A stretch of DNA of 35,671 bases from Pseudomonadota bacterium. GTDB lineage: Bacteria; Pseudomonadota; Alphaproteobacteria; Rhizobiales; Xanthobacteraceae. Shown piece by piece: positions 24,712 through 32,646 of this stretch (its first letter is position 1; each line of letters begins with the position of its first letter). The notes under the pieces are model-generated. The model saw only the letters and a list, made by a program, of their open reading frames with translations. It was not told where the DNA came from and ran no database searches. Position numbers and translations under genes: made by a program. The stretch is from positions 1-35,671 of the forward strand of contig JAEWFG010000095.1 of assembly GCA_023388935.1 (NCBI GenBank), in the 5' to 3' direction.

Positions 24712-25016
24712 GCCTTCCGGGGTGAGCGTCGGGACATCCCGTCCATCGACCCCGGAAAGTGGCGCCCGACGGCCGCTCGCGCTCCCGCCTGCGCGATCTC
24801 TCCACGCCGCTCGAGACGCTGCTCGTCTCCGGCGGAGATCCGCGCTGTTGGTGTCGAAAGGCCTGTCGCGGTCGCTCGGCCGGGACGAGGCGCAAGCGCA
24901 GCGCAATCTTCAGCTTGTAGTCGATCGGATCGCTCATGTTCTGGTCAAGATCGAACTGCTGCTTGACCGCGCCGCCGGCGCGGCGTTGCCGGGTCCGCCT
25001 GTCGTCGAGGTTTGAG
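24712..25016. other. Gap with possible coding remnants between glycosyltransferase and ATP-grasp
   Basis: 305 bases. A frame starting at ATG 24701 overlaps the glycosyltransferase stop and runs to 25015, one base before the next gene's ATG. Its second half (about 24841-25015, V-S-K-G-L-S-R-S-L-G-R) has strong G/C third-position bias. In the first half the bias sits instead in the +1 frame from GTG 24759. This is described as a possible broken gene below. Confidence 0.5.
24759..25015 (+). pseudogene. Possible frameshifted small ORF
   Basis: The first piece (24759 to about 24843) reads V-A-P-D-G-R-S-R-S-R-L-R-D-L-S-T-P-L then E-T-L-L-V-S-G-G-D-P-R in one frame. The second piece (about 24844-25015) continues in the frame of ATG 24701, as L-L-V-S-K-G-L-S-R-S-L-G-R followed by a helix-like stretch ending V-V-E-V. 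Both pieces have coding-like third-base composition, but they are in different frames, which suggests a frameshift. A small intact ORF starting at 24701, coupled to both neighbours, is the alternative. Function unknown. Confidence 0.3.
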
Positions 25017-26270
25017 ATGCAACACCCAATTTTGTCGCCGATCGGCATGGCTGCGGCACAACATGCCGACCGCATCGGCTTCGCGCAACTGACGCGCCAG
25101 GCCTTCGAGGGAGGCGATTTGCATCCGTTGCGCGACCGGCTCGTTGCCAAGATCTCCGAAGGCGCGGCTCACGCGGGCGAGGGGCTCGATTTGTCGCTGA
25201 TCGTCCAGCTTCTCGGTGACAAGCAGGCAGGCCTTGCCATCCAGGCCGAGGTGCTCACCTTTCAACAGCTGTTTCGCGCGCCCTGCGCGGTCGAAAAGCC
25301 GCGCCTGCGCGTGCTCGCGCTCGCGGCTGCGATCGACATGGGAGGCAATACGCCGATCGAGTTTCTGCTGGAGGAATCCGATATCGAACTGTTGACGCTC
25401 TATGTGGTCGACGGCATCGGGTTACCCGAGCAATTGCCGGATCATGACGTCGCGATCGTCGTTGCGTCCGATTCCGAGGAATGCCGCGCGGCGCTTGCCG
25501 TCATCGAAAAAGCCGCGCCGCGTTGGCCGCGGCCGCTGCTCAATCGTCCCGGCCTGATCGGCAACCTCGATCGCGACAAGCTGTACCGGCTGCTTTCGGG
25601 CATCCCGGGTCTCGACATTCCCGCGACCCTGCATGCGACCCGCGCGCAATTGTCGGATCTCTCGCAAGGGCGGATTGCTTGCGAGGACATCGCGGGCGAA
25701 TTGCACTTTCCGATGATCGCGCGACCGCGCGGCACGCATGCCGGCGTCGGGCTCGCAAAGCTCGACGATGCGCAGGCGCTCGCGGCCTATCTTGCCGGGC
25801 GGCAAGAGCAGGACTTCTTCGTCGCGCGTTTCGTCGACTATGTGAGTCCCGACGGATTCTACCGCAAATATCGCCTCGCCATGGTCGACGGCAAGCCTTA
25901 CGCCTGCCACATGGCGATCGCCGAACGCTGGGACATCTGGTATCTCAACGCCGACATGGCGTTCAGCGAAGAGAAGCGGGCTGAAGAAGCGGTCTTCATG
26001 TTCGACTTCGATCACGCTTTCGCGGCGCGTCACAAGAGCGCTCTCGAGGAAATGAGTGGGCGCGTCGGCCTCGACTATTTCATCGTCGATTGCGCCGAGA
26101 ACCAGAACCGCGAGCTCCTGGTCTTCGAGGCCGACAACACCGCGGTCGTGCACAACATGGATCCGACGGCCGTGTTTCCGTACAAGCCGCCGCAGATGCG
26201 CAAGATCTTTGCCGCATTCACGTCGATGCTGTCGCGGCATGCGAAGGCACGCGAGGTGAGCGCAGCATGA
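25017..26270 (+). CDS. ATP-grasp family ligase-like protein
   Basis: A 417-residue protein whose C-terminal half (about 185-400) looks like an ATP-grasp fold, the fold of enzymes that join a carboxylate to an amine or thiol via acyl-phosphate. Visible features are L-L-N-R-P, A-R-P-R-G-T-H-A-G-V-G-L (nucleotide-binding loop, about 234-246), D-Y-F-I-V-D and the acidic metal segment V-F-E-A-D-N (about 368-373). The first 180 residues form a separate N-terminal region that I cannot classify. ATG 25017 follows GAGG at 25007-25010; the open frame upstream is not credible. Its stop TGA overlaps the ATG of the decarboxylase (ATGA), so the two are translationally coupled and probably work in one pathway. 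Substrate unknown. Confidence 0.75.
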   Translation: MQHPILSPIGMAAAQHADRIGFAQLTRQAFEGGDLHPLRDRLVAKISEGAAHAGEGLDLSLIVQLLGDKQAGLAIQAEVLTFQQLFRAPCAVEKPRLRVLALAAAIDMGGNTPIEFLLEESDIELLTLYVVDGIGLPEQLPDHDVAIVVASDSEECRAALAVIEKAAPRWPRPLLNRPGLIGNLDRDKLYRLLSGIPGLDIPATLHATRAQLSDLSQGRIACEDIAGELHFPMIARPRGTHAGVGLAKLDDAQALAAYLAGRQEQDFFVARFVDYVSPDGFYRKYRLAMVDGKPYACHMAIAERWDIWYLNADMAFSEEKRAEEAVFMFDFDHAFAARHKSALEEMSGRVGLDYFIVDCAENQNRELLVFEADNTAVVHNMDPTAVFPYKPPQMRKIFAAFTSMLSRHAKAREVSAA

Positions 26271-27766
26271 ACGAGATCGTCCGCAAGACGCAAGCCGGCG
26301 TCACGCACACCTCGCTCGATCCGTCGGATTGGAGCGAGTTTCGCGCGCTCGCCCATCGCATGCTGGACGAGACAATCGACGGCATCGCCAACGTTCGCAC
26401 GCGCCCGGTCTGGCAACCGATCCCCGACGACGTGCGCGCGGCGTTCCAGACCGACGTGCCGCGCGAGGCCACCAGTCTCGCCGAGGTCTATCGCGAATTC
26501 TCCGAGCGCGTCGCGCCCTACGCGACGGGCAACGTCCATCCCGGCTTCATGGGCTGGGTGCATGGCGGCGGCACCGCGGTCGGCATGGTTGCGGAAATGC
26601 TCGCGGCGGGCCTCAACGCCAATCTCGGCGGCCGCGATCACATGCCGATCGAGGTCGAGCGTCAGATCGCCGACTGGATGCGCCGCCTGTTCGGCTTCCC
26701 CGAGGGGGCGAGCGGTATCTTCGTCACGGGCACGTCAATGGCCAATCTGATGGCGGTGCTGGTGGCGCGCACCGGCGCGCTCGGCACGCTGGCGCGGCAG
26801 CACGGCATCGGCAATGACGGTGCGCTGCTCACGGCCTACACGTCGCACGCCGCGCATGGCTGCGTCTCCCGGGCGATGGACGTTGCCGGGCTCGGCACCG
26901 ATGCGTTGCGCCAGATCGATATCGATTCCGACCATCGCATCGACGTCGCCGCGCTGCGCACGCGGATCGCGACCGATCGCGAGGCCGGCTTCAGGCCGTT
27001 TCTCGTCGTCGCCTCCGCCGGCACGGTCGATATTGGCGCGATCGACGACCTCAAGGCGATCGCGGCGTTGTGCCGCGAGGAGGGGATCTGGTTCCACGTC
27101 GACGGGGCCTTCGGCGCGCTCGCGATCCTATCGCCCGAGCTCGCACCGTTGCTCGACGGCATTGAGCTCGCGGATTCCATTGCGCTCGACTTCCACAAAT
27201 GGGGGCAGGTGCCTTACGACGCAGGCTTCCTGCTGGTGCGCGACGGCGAACGGCATCGGCAGGCCTTTGCCCAGCCGGCGGCCTATCTGCGGCGCGAGGC
27301 GCGAGGACTTGCCGCGGGCGCGGTCTGGCCCTGCGATCGCGGTCCCGATCTGTCGCGCGGTTTCCGCGCGCTGAAGACGTGGTTCACGCTGAAGACGTTC
27401 GGCACCGACCGGCTGGGCGCGATGATCGCGCGAAGCTGCGCGCTGGCAAAATATCTGGAGGCGCGGGTTCTTGCCGAGCCGCGGCTGGAATTGCTGGCGC
27501 CGGTCAATCTCAACATCGTCTGCTTTCGCTACCGCGCCGCTGACGCGGTCAACCGCGAGGTCGTTGCCGATGTGCAGGAGTCCGGCGTCGCGGCGCCTTC
27601 GAGCACGACGCTGAACGGCAAGTTCGCGATCCGCGCCGCGATCGTCAATCACCGCACCGACGAGACCGACATCGACGCGCTTGTGTCCGCAGTGCTGGAA
27701 TTCGGCGGGCGGCGGAGCGATGACGGATTGATCGAGGTCGCGGCGCCGCCGCTCGCGACGCAATGA
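26267..27766 (+). CDS. Group II PLP-dependent amino acid decarboxylase
   Basis: A 499-residue PLP enzyme of the aromatic/glutamate decarboxylase family (fold type I). The G-T-S-M-A-N segment (about 157) binds the phosphate, H-V-D-G-A-F-G-A (His277, Asp279) stacks on and anchors the PLP ring, and Lys311 in D-F-H-K-W-G-Q forms the Schiff base. The active-site loop F-T-L-K-T-F-G follows. All key residues are present, so it should be active, probably forming an amine from an amino acid. The start ATG lies inside the preceding gene's end with GAGGTGAG upstream, a clear coupling. Substrate cannot be told between aromatic, glutamate or other amino acids. It ends at a bidirectional terminator. Confidence 0.85.
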   Translation: MNEIVRKTQAGVTHTSLDPSDWSEFRALAHRMLDETIDGIANVRTRPVWQPIPDDVRAAFQTDVPREATSLAEVYREFSERVAPYATGNVHPGFMGWVHGGGTAVGMVAEMLAAGLNANLGGRDHMPIEVERQIADWMRRLFGFPEGASGIFVTGTSMANLMAVLVARTGALGTLARQHGIGNDGALLTAYTSHAAHGCVSRAMDVAGLGTDALRQIDIDSDHRIDVAALRTRIATDREAGFRPFLVVASAGTVDIGAIDDLKAIAALCREEGIWFHVDGAFGALAILSPELAPLLDGIELADSIALDFHKWGQVPYDAGFLLVRDGERHRQAFAQPAAYLRREARGLAAGAVWPCDRGPDLSRGFRALKTWFTLKTFGTDRLGAMIARSCALAKYLEARVLAEPRLELLAPVNLNIVCFRYRAADAVNREVVADVQESGVAAPSSTTLNGKFAIRAAIVNHRTDETDIDALVSAVLEFGGRRSDDGLIEVAAPPLATQ

Positions 27767-27787
27767 CCTGAGAGAGCTTCGAAACGA

Positions 27788-27815
27788 AAATGCCCCGGAC
27801 CGGTCCGGGGCGTTT
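27788..27815. terminator. Bidirectional terminator between decarboxylase and flbT
   Basis: The palindrome GCCCCGGACC/GGTCCGGGGC (27792-27811) is flanked by AAAA (with one base between) on the left and GTTTT on the right, so both converging transcripts see a stem followed by U residues. Confidence 0.85.
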
Positions 27816-27837
27816 TCGCTTCAGATGTGCGAAGTGC

Positions 27838-28263
27838 TCAGGCGGCCGTGCTGACGTCGGCTTTGGGATGCGTGGACTCGAACTGCTCACGCAGCTTGTC
27901 TTCATAGGCGATCAGCTTGCGGGCATCCTTCAGTGCCCGGTAGAGATCGCCGCTCATGATGTTGTTGTTGATGCTTTCGATGATCGGCCAGGCGCTCGGC
28001 ACGGCGGTGACGATGTCGCGCACCAGGTTGAAGTAGGTGCCGTGCTGGCTCTGCGGATCGGGCGAGATGTACATGAGCTGGACCGCCAGATAGACCAGCT
28101 TGGCCGGCGTGTCGGCGGTCTCGGGCGTGAGGATGTCACGCTCGCGCAGGATCGGCACGTTGTCACCCTCGATGAGAAGGCGGGCGCGCGTGTCGGTGTT
28201 GGTAATCACGCTGTTGCCGACGATGATGCGCTCGTGCGGCCTGAGTTCGACCTTGAGGGCCAT
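27838..28263 (-). CDS. flbT: Flagellin translation regulator FlbT
   Basis: A 141-residue FlbT, an alphaproteobacterial post-transcriptional regulator that in Caulobacter binds the flagellin mRNA leader and limits translation until the hook is ready. Family features are the opening L-K-V-E-L-R-P-H-E-R-I-I-V-G-N, I-T-N-T-D-T-R-A-R-L-L-I-E-G and R-E-R-D-I-L-T-P-E. Length is normal. ATG 28263 has GGAGA upstream. It faces away from the first flagellin gene across a 322-base gap. FlaF, its usual antagonist or partner, is encoded downstream of the flagellins. Confidence 0.93.
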   Translation of the reverse strand: MALKVELRPHERIIVGNSVITNTDTRARLLIEGDNVPILRERDILTPETADTPAKLVYLAVQLMYISPDPQSQHGTYFNLVRDIVTAVPSAWPIIESINNNIMSGDLYRALKDARKLIAYEDKLREQFESTHPKADVSTAA

Positions 28264-28585
28264 GCCTGTTCTCCATTAATTCTTTTGTAACGAGCGTCGC
28301 GCACGTCCACGCGATGACGGCAATCGGCTCTGATTTGGAGTTGATCCTTGCTGAATGTAGTTAACGGCTCGTAAATGCCGGCCACCGAGGCAAAAACTTA
28401 AAAGAGTCAGGGGGTTAGGCGGACGAGGCGGCTGCCCGAAAGCACTTGTGAGGCCAATTCGGGCGCGACGCGGACAAACCGATGGTTTCATTTCACGGAT
28501 TGTTAGCGGCTTGGACGCAACCGTCCGCCGGTCGTCCGATCAATGTCGGTCGGACAGGACGCGTAGCTACCAGAAAGGTAACAGT
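28264..28585. other. flbT-flagellin divergent promoter gap
   Basis: 322 bases with no gene, carrying the control regions of flbT (left) and the first flagellin (right). It holds a near-match TTAA-N7-GTAAC at 28276-28291, a GTTAACGG at about 28353, a GCCCGAA/TTCGGGC inverted repeat (28434-28464) and GTCCGA/TCGGAC (28534-28555) in the likely leader. No clear sigma-54 or sigma-28 promoter was found by eye. Confidence 0.5.
28534..28555 (+). promoter_or_regulatory. Leader hairpin of first flagellin, possible FlbT target
   Basis: GTCCGA and TCGGAC pair around a ten-base loop, 30 bases before the flagellin start. In Caulobacter FlbT acts on the leader of flagellin mRNA, so a structure here is a candidate target; binding is inference. 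Confidence 0.35.
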
Positions 28586-30115
28586 ATGTCCGGTATCGTT
28601 CTCTCCGCATCGGTTCGTCAGAACCTGCTCTCCCTCCAGTCCACCGCCCAGCTGCTTTCGACCACCCAGGGCCGTCTCGCCACGGGCAACAAGGTCAACT
28701 CGGCGCTCGACAATCCCACCAACTTCTTCACCTCGCAGGGTCTTGAGAATCGCGCCAGCGACATCAACAACCTGCTCGACAGCATCGGCAACGGCGTTCA
28801 GGTCCTCCAGGCCGCCAACACCGGCATCACCTCGCTGCAGAAGCTGGTCGACTCCGCAAAGTCCATCGCCAACCAGGCGCTGCAGCAACCCACCGGCTAC
28901 AGCACCAAGTCGGAATCCAGCGCCACCATCGCCGGCGCAACCGCCAGCAACCTGCTGGGCGGAACGACGACTGCGGCGACCAACGCCAAGGTCACGAGCA
29001 CTGTCGATCTGTCGTCCGCCGTTGTTGACGCTTCGGGCGGCGCTATCAGCTTCACGATCAACGGGAAGGCGGTGAGTTTGGCGACGAACGGTGGCGCGGG
29101 CAGCGACGGTAAGTATTCGCTTGCCGATCTTAAGGCTGCGATCAACAGCCAGGTCGGCGCCTCCGCGCAGGTCAACGCCACGGACGATGGCGCGGGTCAT
29201 CTCGTTCTGAACAGCACGGGCACCGCGGGCGCGTCCGACACCATTACGCTCGGCGGCACCACTGCCGGCGTGTTCGGTGCTGCGCCCACGAACGTTCCTG
29301 GTGCTGCCGCGACCACCACCGGCGGTCTTTCGGGCCTCAACCTGAAGATTGCTTCGACCGATGGCGGTACCGCTTCGGACATCACCTTCGGCACCGGCTC
29401 CGGCCAGGTTTCGACGCTCGACCAGCTCAATACCGCGCTGGCCACCAACAACCTGCAGGCGTCGATCGACTCGACCGGCAAGATCACCATTACCACCACG
29501 AACGACCATGCTTCGTCGACCATCGGTGCGCTCAGTGGCACGGCTACGGGATCGGGTCTGTTCACTGCTGCCGCCGGTTCTGCCCCGGTTGCGGATGCGA
29601 ACTCCCAGAACACCCGCGCCAACCTGATCGCCCAGTACAATCAGGTCATCGACCAGATCAAGACCACGGCGGCGGACTCTTCGTTCAACGGTGTCAACCT
29701 GTTGAACGGCGATACCTTGAAGCTGACGTTCAACGAGACCGGCAAGTCCACCCTGTCGATCCAGGGCGTCACCTTCGATCCGTCCGGCCTCGGCCTTTCG
29801 AAGCTGGCGAGCGGCACCGACTTCCTGGACAACAACTCGGCCAACAAGGTGCTCGACACGCTCAACACCGCGTCCAGCACCCTGCGTACGCAGGCCTCGG
29901 CGTTCGGTTCGAACCTGTCGGTCGTGCAGATCCGTCAGGACTTCAACAAGAACCTGATCAACGTGCTGCAGACCGGTTCGTCCAACCTGACGCTGGCCGA
30001 CACCAACGAGGAAGCGGCCAACAGCCAGGCGCTGTCGACCCGCCAGTCGATCGCGGTCTCGGCGCTGTCGCTGGCCAACCAGTCGCAGCAGAGCGTGCTG
30101 CAGCTGCTCCGCTGA
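28586..30115 (+). CDS. Flagellin (first copy)
   Basis: A 509-residue filament subunit exported by the flagellar type III system. The N-terminal D0/D1 part includes V-R-Q-N-L-L-S-L-Q-S-T-A, R-L-A-T-G-N-K-V and a long helix ending A-N-T-G-I-T-S-L-Q. The C-terminal part has S-S-L/F-N-G-V-N-L-L-N-G-D and ends with the Q-S-V-L-Q-L-L-R motif. The middle carries IN-type domains (S-F-T-I-N-G-K-A-V-S-L and an L-K-A-A-I-N-S-Q segment). ATG 28586 follows AAAGG; an upstream open frame has no site. It lies opposite flbT and is followed by a strong terminator, so it is transcribed alone. Its paralogue is at 30339. Confidence 0.95.
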   Translation: MSGIVLSASVRQNLLSLQSTAQLLSTTQGRLATGNKVNSALDNPTNFFTSQGLENRASDINNLLDSIGNGVQVLQAANTGITSLQKLVDSAKSIANQALQQPTGYSTKSESSATIAGATASNLLGGTTTAATNAKVTSTVDLSSAVVDASGGAISFTINGKAVSLATNGGAGSDGKYSLADLKAAINSQVGASAQVNATDDGAGHLVLNSTGTAGASDTITLGGTTAGVFGAAPTNVPGAAATTTGGLSGLNLKIASTDGGTASDITFGTGSGQVSTLDQLNTALATNNLQASIDSTGKITITTTNDHASSTIGALSGTATGSGLFTAAAGSAPVADANSQNTRANLIAQYNQVIDQIKTTAADSSFNGVNLLNGDTLKLTFNETGKSTLSIQGVTFDPSGLGLSKLASGTDFLDNNSANKVLDTLNTASSTLRTQASAFGSNLSVVQIRQDFNKNLINVLQTGSSNLTLADTNEEAANSQALSTRQSIAVSALSLANQSQQSVLQLLR

Positions 30116-30139
30116 TATCTCAGGCGAATTACAAGTACG

Positions 30140-30174
30140 GAACGGCGGGGCAAAAGCCCCGCCGTTCTTTTTTT
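30140..30174 (+). terminator. Intrinsic terminator after first flagellin
   Basis: A 12-base perfect stem, GAACGGCGGGGC / GCCCCGCCGTTC, with an AAAA loop and seven T residues directly after. It ends the first flagellin transcript. Confidence 0.93.
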
Positions 30175-30226
30175 GCGCGTCCGTCGTTCCGGACTTTCCG
30201 CTTCAACGCTTTGTTAACCCTGCAAA

Positions 30227-30252
30227 TTAAGCCGCGATTAACCATAATTTAA
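30227..30252 (+). promoter_or_regulatory. Tandem CtrA-type boxes before second flagellin
   Basis: Three TTAA blocks start at 30227, 30238 and 30249, each 11 bases apart. The first pair is TTAA-GCCGCGA-TTAAC followed by CAT, which is the full CtrA consensus; the second pair is TTAA-N7-TTAA. It is 87-112 bases before the ATG, a normal promoter position. Direct CtrA control is inferred from the match. Confidence 0.65.
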
Positions 30253-30338
30253 GCGCTGCCCCCTAGACTCGCCTCAAGTGAATGCTGCTCCGCGCCGTGC
30301 GCGATCAGTCGATGTGACGGGTACCTAGGGAAAAACCT

Positions 30339-31982
30339 ATGTCAAATGTTGTGCTTACAGCGGCCGTTCGCCAGAACCTGCTATCGCTGCAATCGACCGC
30401 GGAAATGCTCTCGACCACCCAGGGCCGCCTCGCCAGCGGCAAGAAGGTCAACACGGCCCTCGACAATCCGACGAATTTCTTCACCGCGGCGGGCCTCGAC
30501 GCCCGGGCCAGCGACATCGGAAACCTCCTGGACAGCATCGGCAACGGCGTGCAGGTGCTCCAGGCGGCAAACACCGGCATCACCTCGCTGCAAAAGCTGG
30601 TGGACAGCGCCAAGTCGGTCGCGAGCCAGGCGCTGCAGACCACGGTCGGCTATACGACCCGCGCCAACATCACCTCGGGCGCCATCACCCGGAACGGGGT
30701 CAATATCGACGGCACCGACCTCCGCGGCCTCGGCACCATGAGCAACCGGATCTATACCGGCGGCGTCGTCAATAAGGGCGCCACGACGGGTACCATCGCC
30801 GGAACCGACGCGTTGACGGCCCTCGGCACCGGCGGCACCGCGCTGTCCGACGGCGACGTGCTGACGGTGAACGGGAAGGACATCAAGTTCGACACCACGA
30901 CGGTGACGACCCAGACCAGTTCCACCGACGCTTTCGGCAATGTCACGTTCTATCTTGGAACCACTGGCACGGCTCCGACGGTGACGAACCTGCTCAGCGC
31001 CATCGACACGGCGGCCGGCAACACCGGCACCGGGTCGGTCCCCTCGACTGTGGCGAATTCCGGCGCGGCCGGCTCTGCGCTGCAGCTCAACACCGGCGTC
31101 AATTCCGACCTGACGCTCTCCGGCACCGCGGCCGCAAAGCTCGGCCTGACGGCCAACACCTACAACCGTACGGGCGACACGCTGAGCTTCGCCGCGCTCG
31201 GCGGCGGTCTTCCGACCACCATCACCTTCGGCGACGGCACCGGCGGAACGGTCAAGACGCTGAACGACCTCAACACCCAGCTCGCCGGCGACAATCTCTC
31301 CGCCTCGATCGACTCGACCGGCCACCTGACGATCTCGACGAGCAACGACTTCGCGTCGTATACGTTCCCGGGAGTCAGCGGCTCCGCGCAGGACGCGACC
31401 GACACCAACGGTGCGTTCCAGCTCTCGAAGGGCGCGGTGACGGTGTCGACGCCGATCAAGGATCCGACCTCGCAGGCGATCCGCCAGAACCTCGTCATCC
31501 AGTACAACAACATCCTGTCGCAGATTAACACGACGGCGCAGGACGCCTCGTTCAACGGCGTCAACCTGCTCAATGGCGACACGCTGAAGCTGGTGTTCAA
31601 CGAGACCGGCAAGTCGACGCTGACGATCACCGGCGTCACTTTCAACGCCGGCGGCCTCGGCCTTTCGACCCTGAACCAGGGCACCGACTTCATCGACAAC
31701 GCCGCGACCAACCGCGTGCTGACCACGCTCAACAACGCAAGCTCCACGTTGCGCTCGCAGGCCTCGGCGCTGGGTTCGAACCTGTCGATCGTGCAGGTAC
31801 GGCAGGACTTCAACAAGAACCTGATCAACGTGCTGCAGACCGGCTCGGCGAACCTGACGCTGGCCGACACCAACGAGGAAGCGGCCAACAGCCAGGCGCT
31901 GTCGACCCGCCAGTCGATCGCGGTCTCGGCGCTGGCGCTGGCCAACCAGTCGCAGCAGAGCGTGCTGCAGCTGCTGCGCTGA
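30339..31982 (+). CDS. Flagellin (second copy)
   Basis: A 547-residue filament subunit, paralogue of the first. The N terminus has V-R-Q-N-L-L-S-L-Q-S-T-A-E-M, R-L-A-S-G-K-K-V-N-T-A-L-D-N-P-T-N-F-F; the C terminus is almost identical to that of the first copy. Its middle differs and holds an extra stretch (about 115-280, including D-V-L-T-V-N-G-K-D-I-K-F) not present in the first copy in the same form. The start at 30339 has AGGG some ten bases upstream, within a small TAGG/CCTA fold. It lies behind three CtrA-type boxes and is followed by its own terminator. Confidence 0.95.
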   Translation: MSNVVLTAAVRQNLLSLQSTAEMLSTTQGRLASGKKVNTALDNPTNFFTAAGLDARASDIGNLLDSIGNGVQVLQAANTGITSLQKLVDSAKSVASQALQTTVGYTTRANITSGAITRNGVNIDGTDLRGLGTMSNRIYTGGVVNKGATTGTIAGTDALTALGTGGTALSDGDVLTVNGKDIKFDTTTVTTQTSSTDAFGNVTFYLGTTGTAPTVTNLLSAIDTAAGNTGTGSVPSTVANSGAAGSALQLNTGVNSDLTLSGTAAAKLGLTANTYNRTGDTLSFAALGGGLPTTITFGDGTGGTVKTLNDLNTQLAGDNLSASIDSTGHLTISTSNDFASYTFPGVSGSAQDATDTNGAFQLSKGAVTVSTPIKDPTSQAIRQNLVIQYNNILSQINTTAQDASFNGVNLLNGDTLKLVFNETGKSTLTITGVTFNAGGLGLSTLNQGTDFIDNAATNRVLTTLNNASSTLRSQASALGSNLSIVQVRQDFNKNLINVLQTGSANLTLADTNEEAANSQALSTRQSIAVSALALANQSQQSVLQLLR

Positions 31983-32007
31983 TATCGCAGCGCAGCTCGA
32001 GATATGG

Positions 32008-32036
32008 CGGCGGGGCTAATGCTCCGCCGTTCTTTT
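32008..32036 (+). terminator. Intrinsic terminator after second flagellin
   Basis: Stem CGGCGGGGC / GCTCCGCCG (one G-U pair) with loop TAAT, followed by TTCTTTT. It separates the flagellin from flaF. Confidence 0.88.
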
Positions 32037-32175
32037 GAGCGAGACCGCTAAGACGGGATTAGCCGAGATTGATGCGCATGAGGCGAAGCGCGTTTACAGC
32101 GTGCATGTCCGCCTCTAACTTCGCAACGAAGGACTCCGCGACCCGTAATAGTCCGGGCTGCTTCCAAGCGCCCAC

Positions 32176-32200
32176 GTAAGCAAATCTTAAGCGGTGCCTG
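32176..32200 (+). promoter_or_regulatory. Partial CtrA-type box upstream of flaF
   Basis: GTAA-GCAAATC-TTAAG, one mismatch in each half from TTAA-N7-TTAAC, then GCGGTGCC. The same string TTAAGCG-TGCC followed by CCTAG occurs at the end of the CtrA-like array of the second flagellin, so both genes probably share promoter elements. Confidence 0.45.
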
Positions 32201-32265
32201 CCTAGGGTTGGGAAAGAAATCCTTGAGCGCGTTCAACGGGCTAGGTAACCTCCAGGGTGTGATTG

Positions 32266-32634
32266 ATGTCGAATTCTGCTGCCTCGGCCTACGCCCGTGT
32301 TGCAACGACCACCGCATCTCCTCGCGACATCGAGGCGCAGACCCTGCTCAAGGCGGCCAACAAGCTACAGGACGCCGTCAACAACGCCGATCCGTTCAGC
32401 GAGGAAACCAACAACGCGCTGATGTTCAACCGCAAGCTCTGGACGATCTTCCTGAGCGAGGCGATGCGCGACAGCAATCCGCAGCCGCTCGACGTCCGGC
32501 AGAAGATCGCCAACATCAGCGTGTTCGTGCTGAGCCAGACCGCCGCCCTGCAGGCGAGCCCGCAGTTCGACCACTTCCGCCCGCTGATCGAGATCAACCG
32601 GAATATTGCCGCCGGCCTGTCCGGCCGGCCCTGA
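32266..32634 (+). CDS. flaF: Flagellin biosynthesis regulator FlaF
   Basis: A 122-residue FlaF, the alphaproteobacterial protein required for flagellin synthesis or export that works with FlbT. Recognisable parts are the opening A-Y-A-R-V-A, E-A-Q-T-L-L-K-A-A-N-K-L and the central L-M-F-N-R-K-L-W-T-I-F. Length is normal. ATG 32266 is one codon after a TTG at 32263 and has AGGG eight bases upstream. It is followed after 12 bases by a gene of unknown function on the same strand. Confidence 0.92.
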   Translation: MSNSAASAYARVATTTASPRDIEAQTLLKAANKLQDAVNNADPFSEETNNALMFNRKLWTIFLSEAMRDSNPQPLDVRQKIANISVFVLSQTAALQASPQFDHFRPLIEINRNIAAGLSGRP

Positions 32635-32646
32635 CGGAGGCTCGTC

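Noticed and set aside
28353..28370. Full CtrA box before the first flagellin
   Set aside because: TTAA-CGGCTCG-TAAA keeps the spacing but mismatches in the second half; too weak to call.
28264..28585. Sigma-54 or sigma-28 promoter for the first flagellin
   Set aside because: No TGGCAC-N5-TTGC and no TAAA-N15-GCCGATAA with acceptable match could be found; TTAA-AAGAG near 28398 is too weak.
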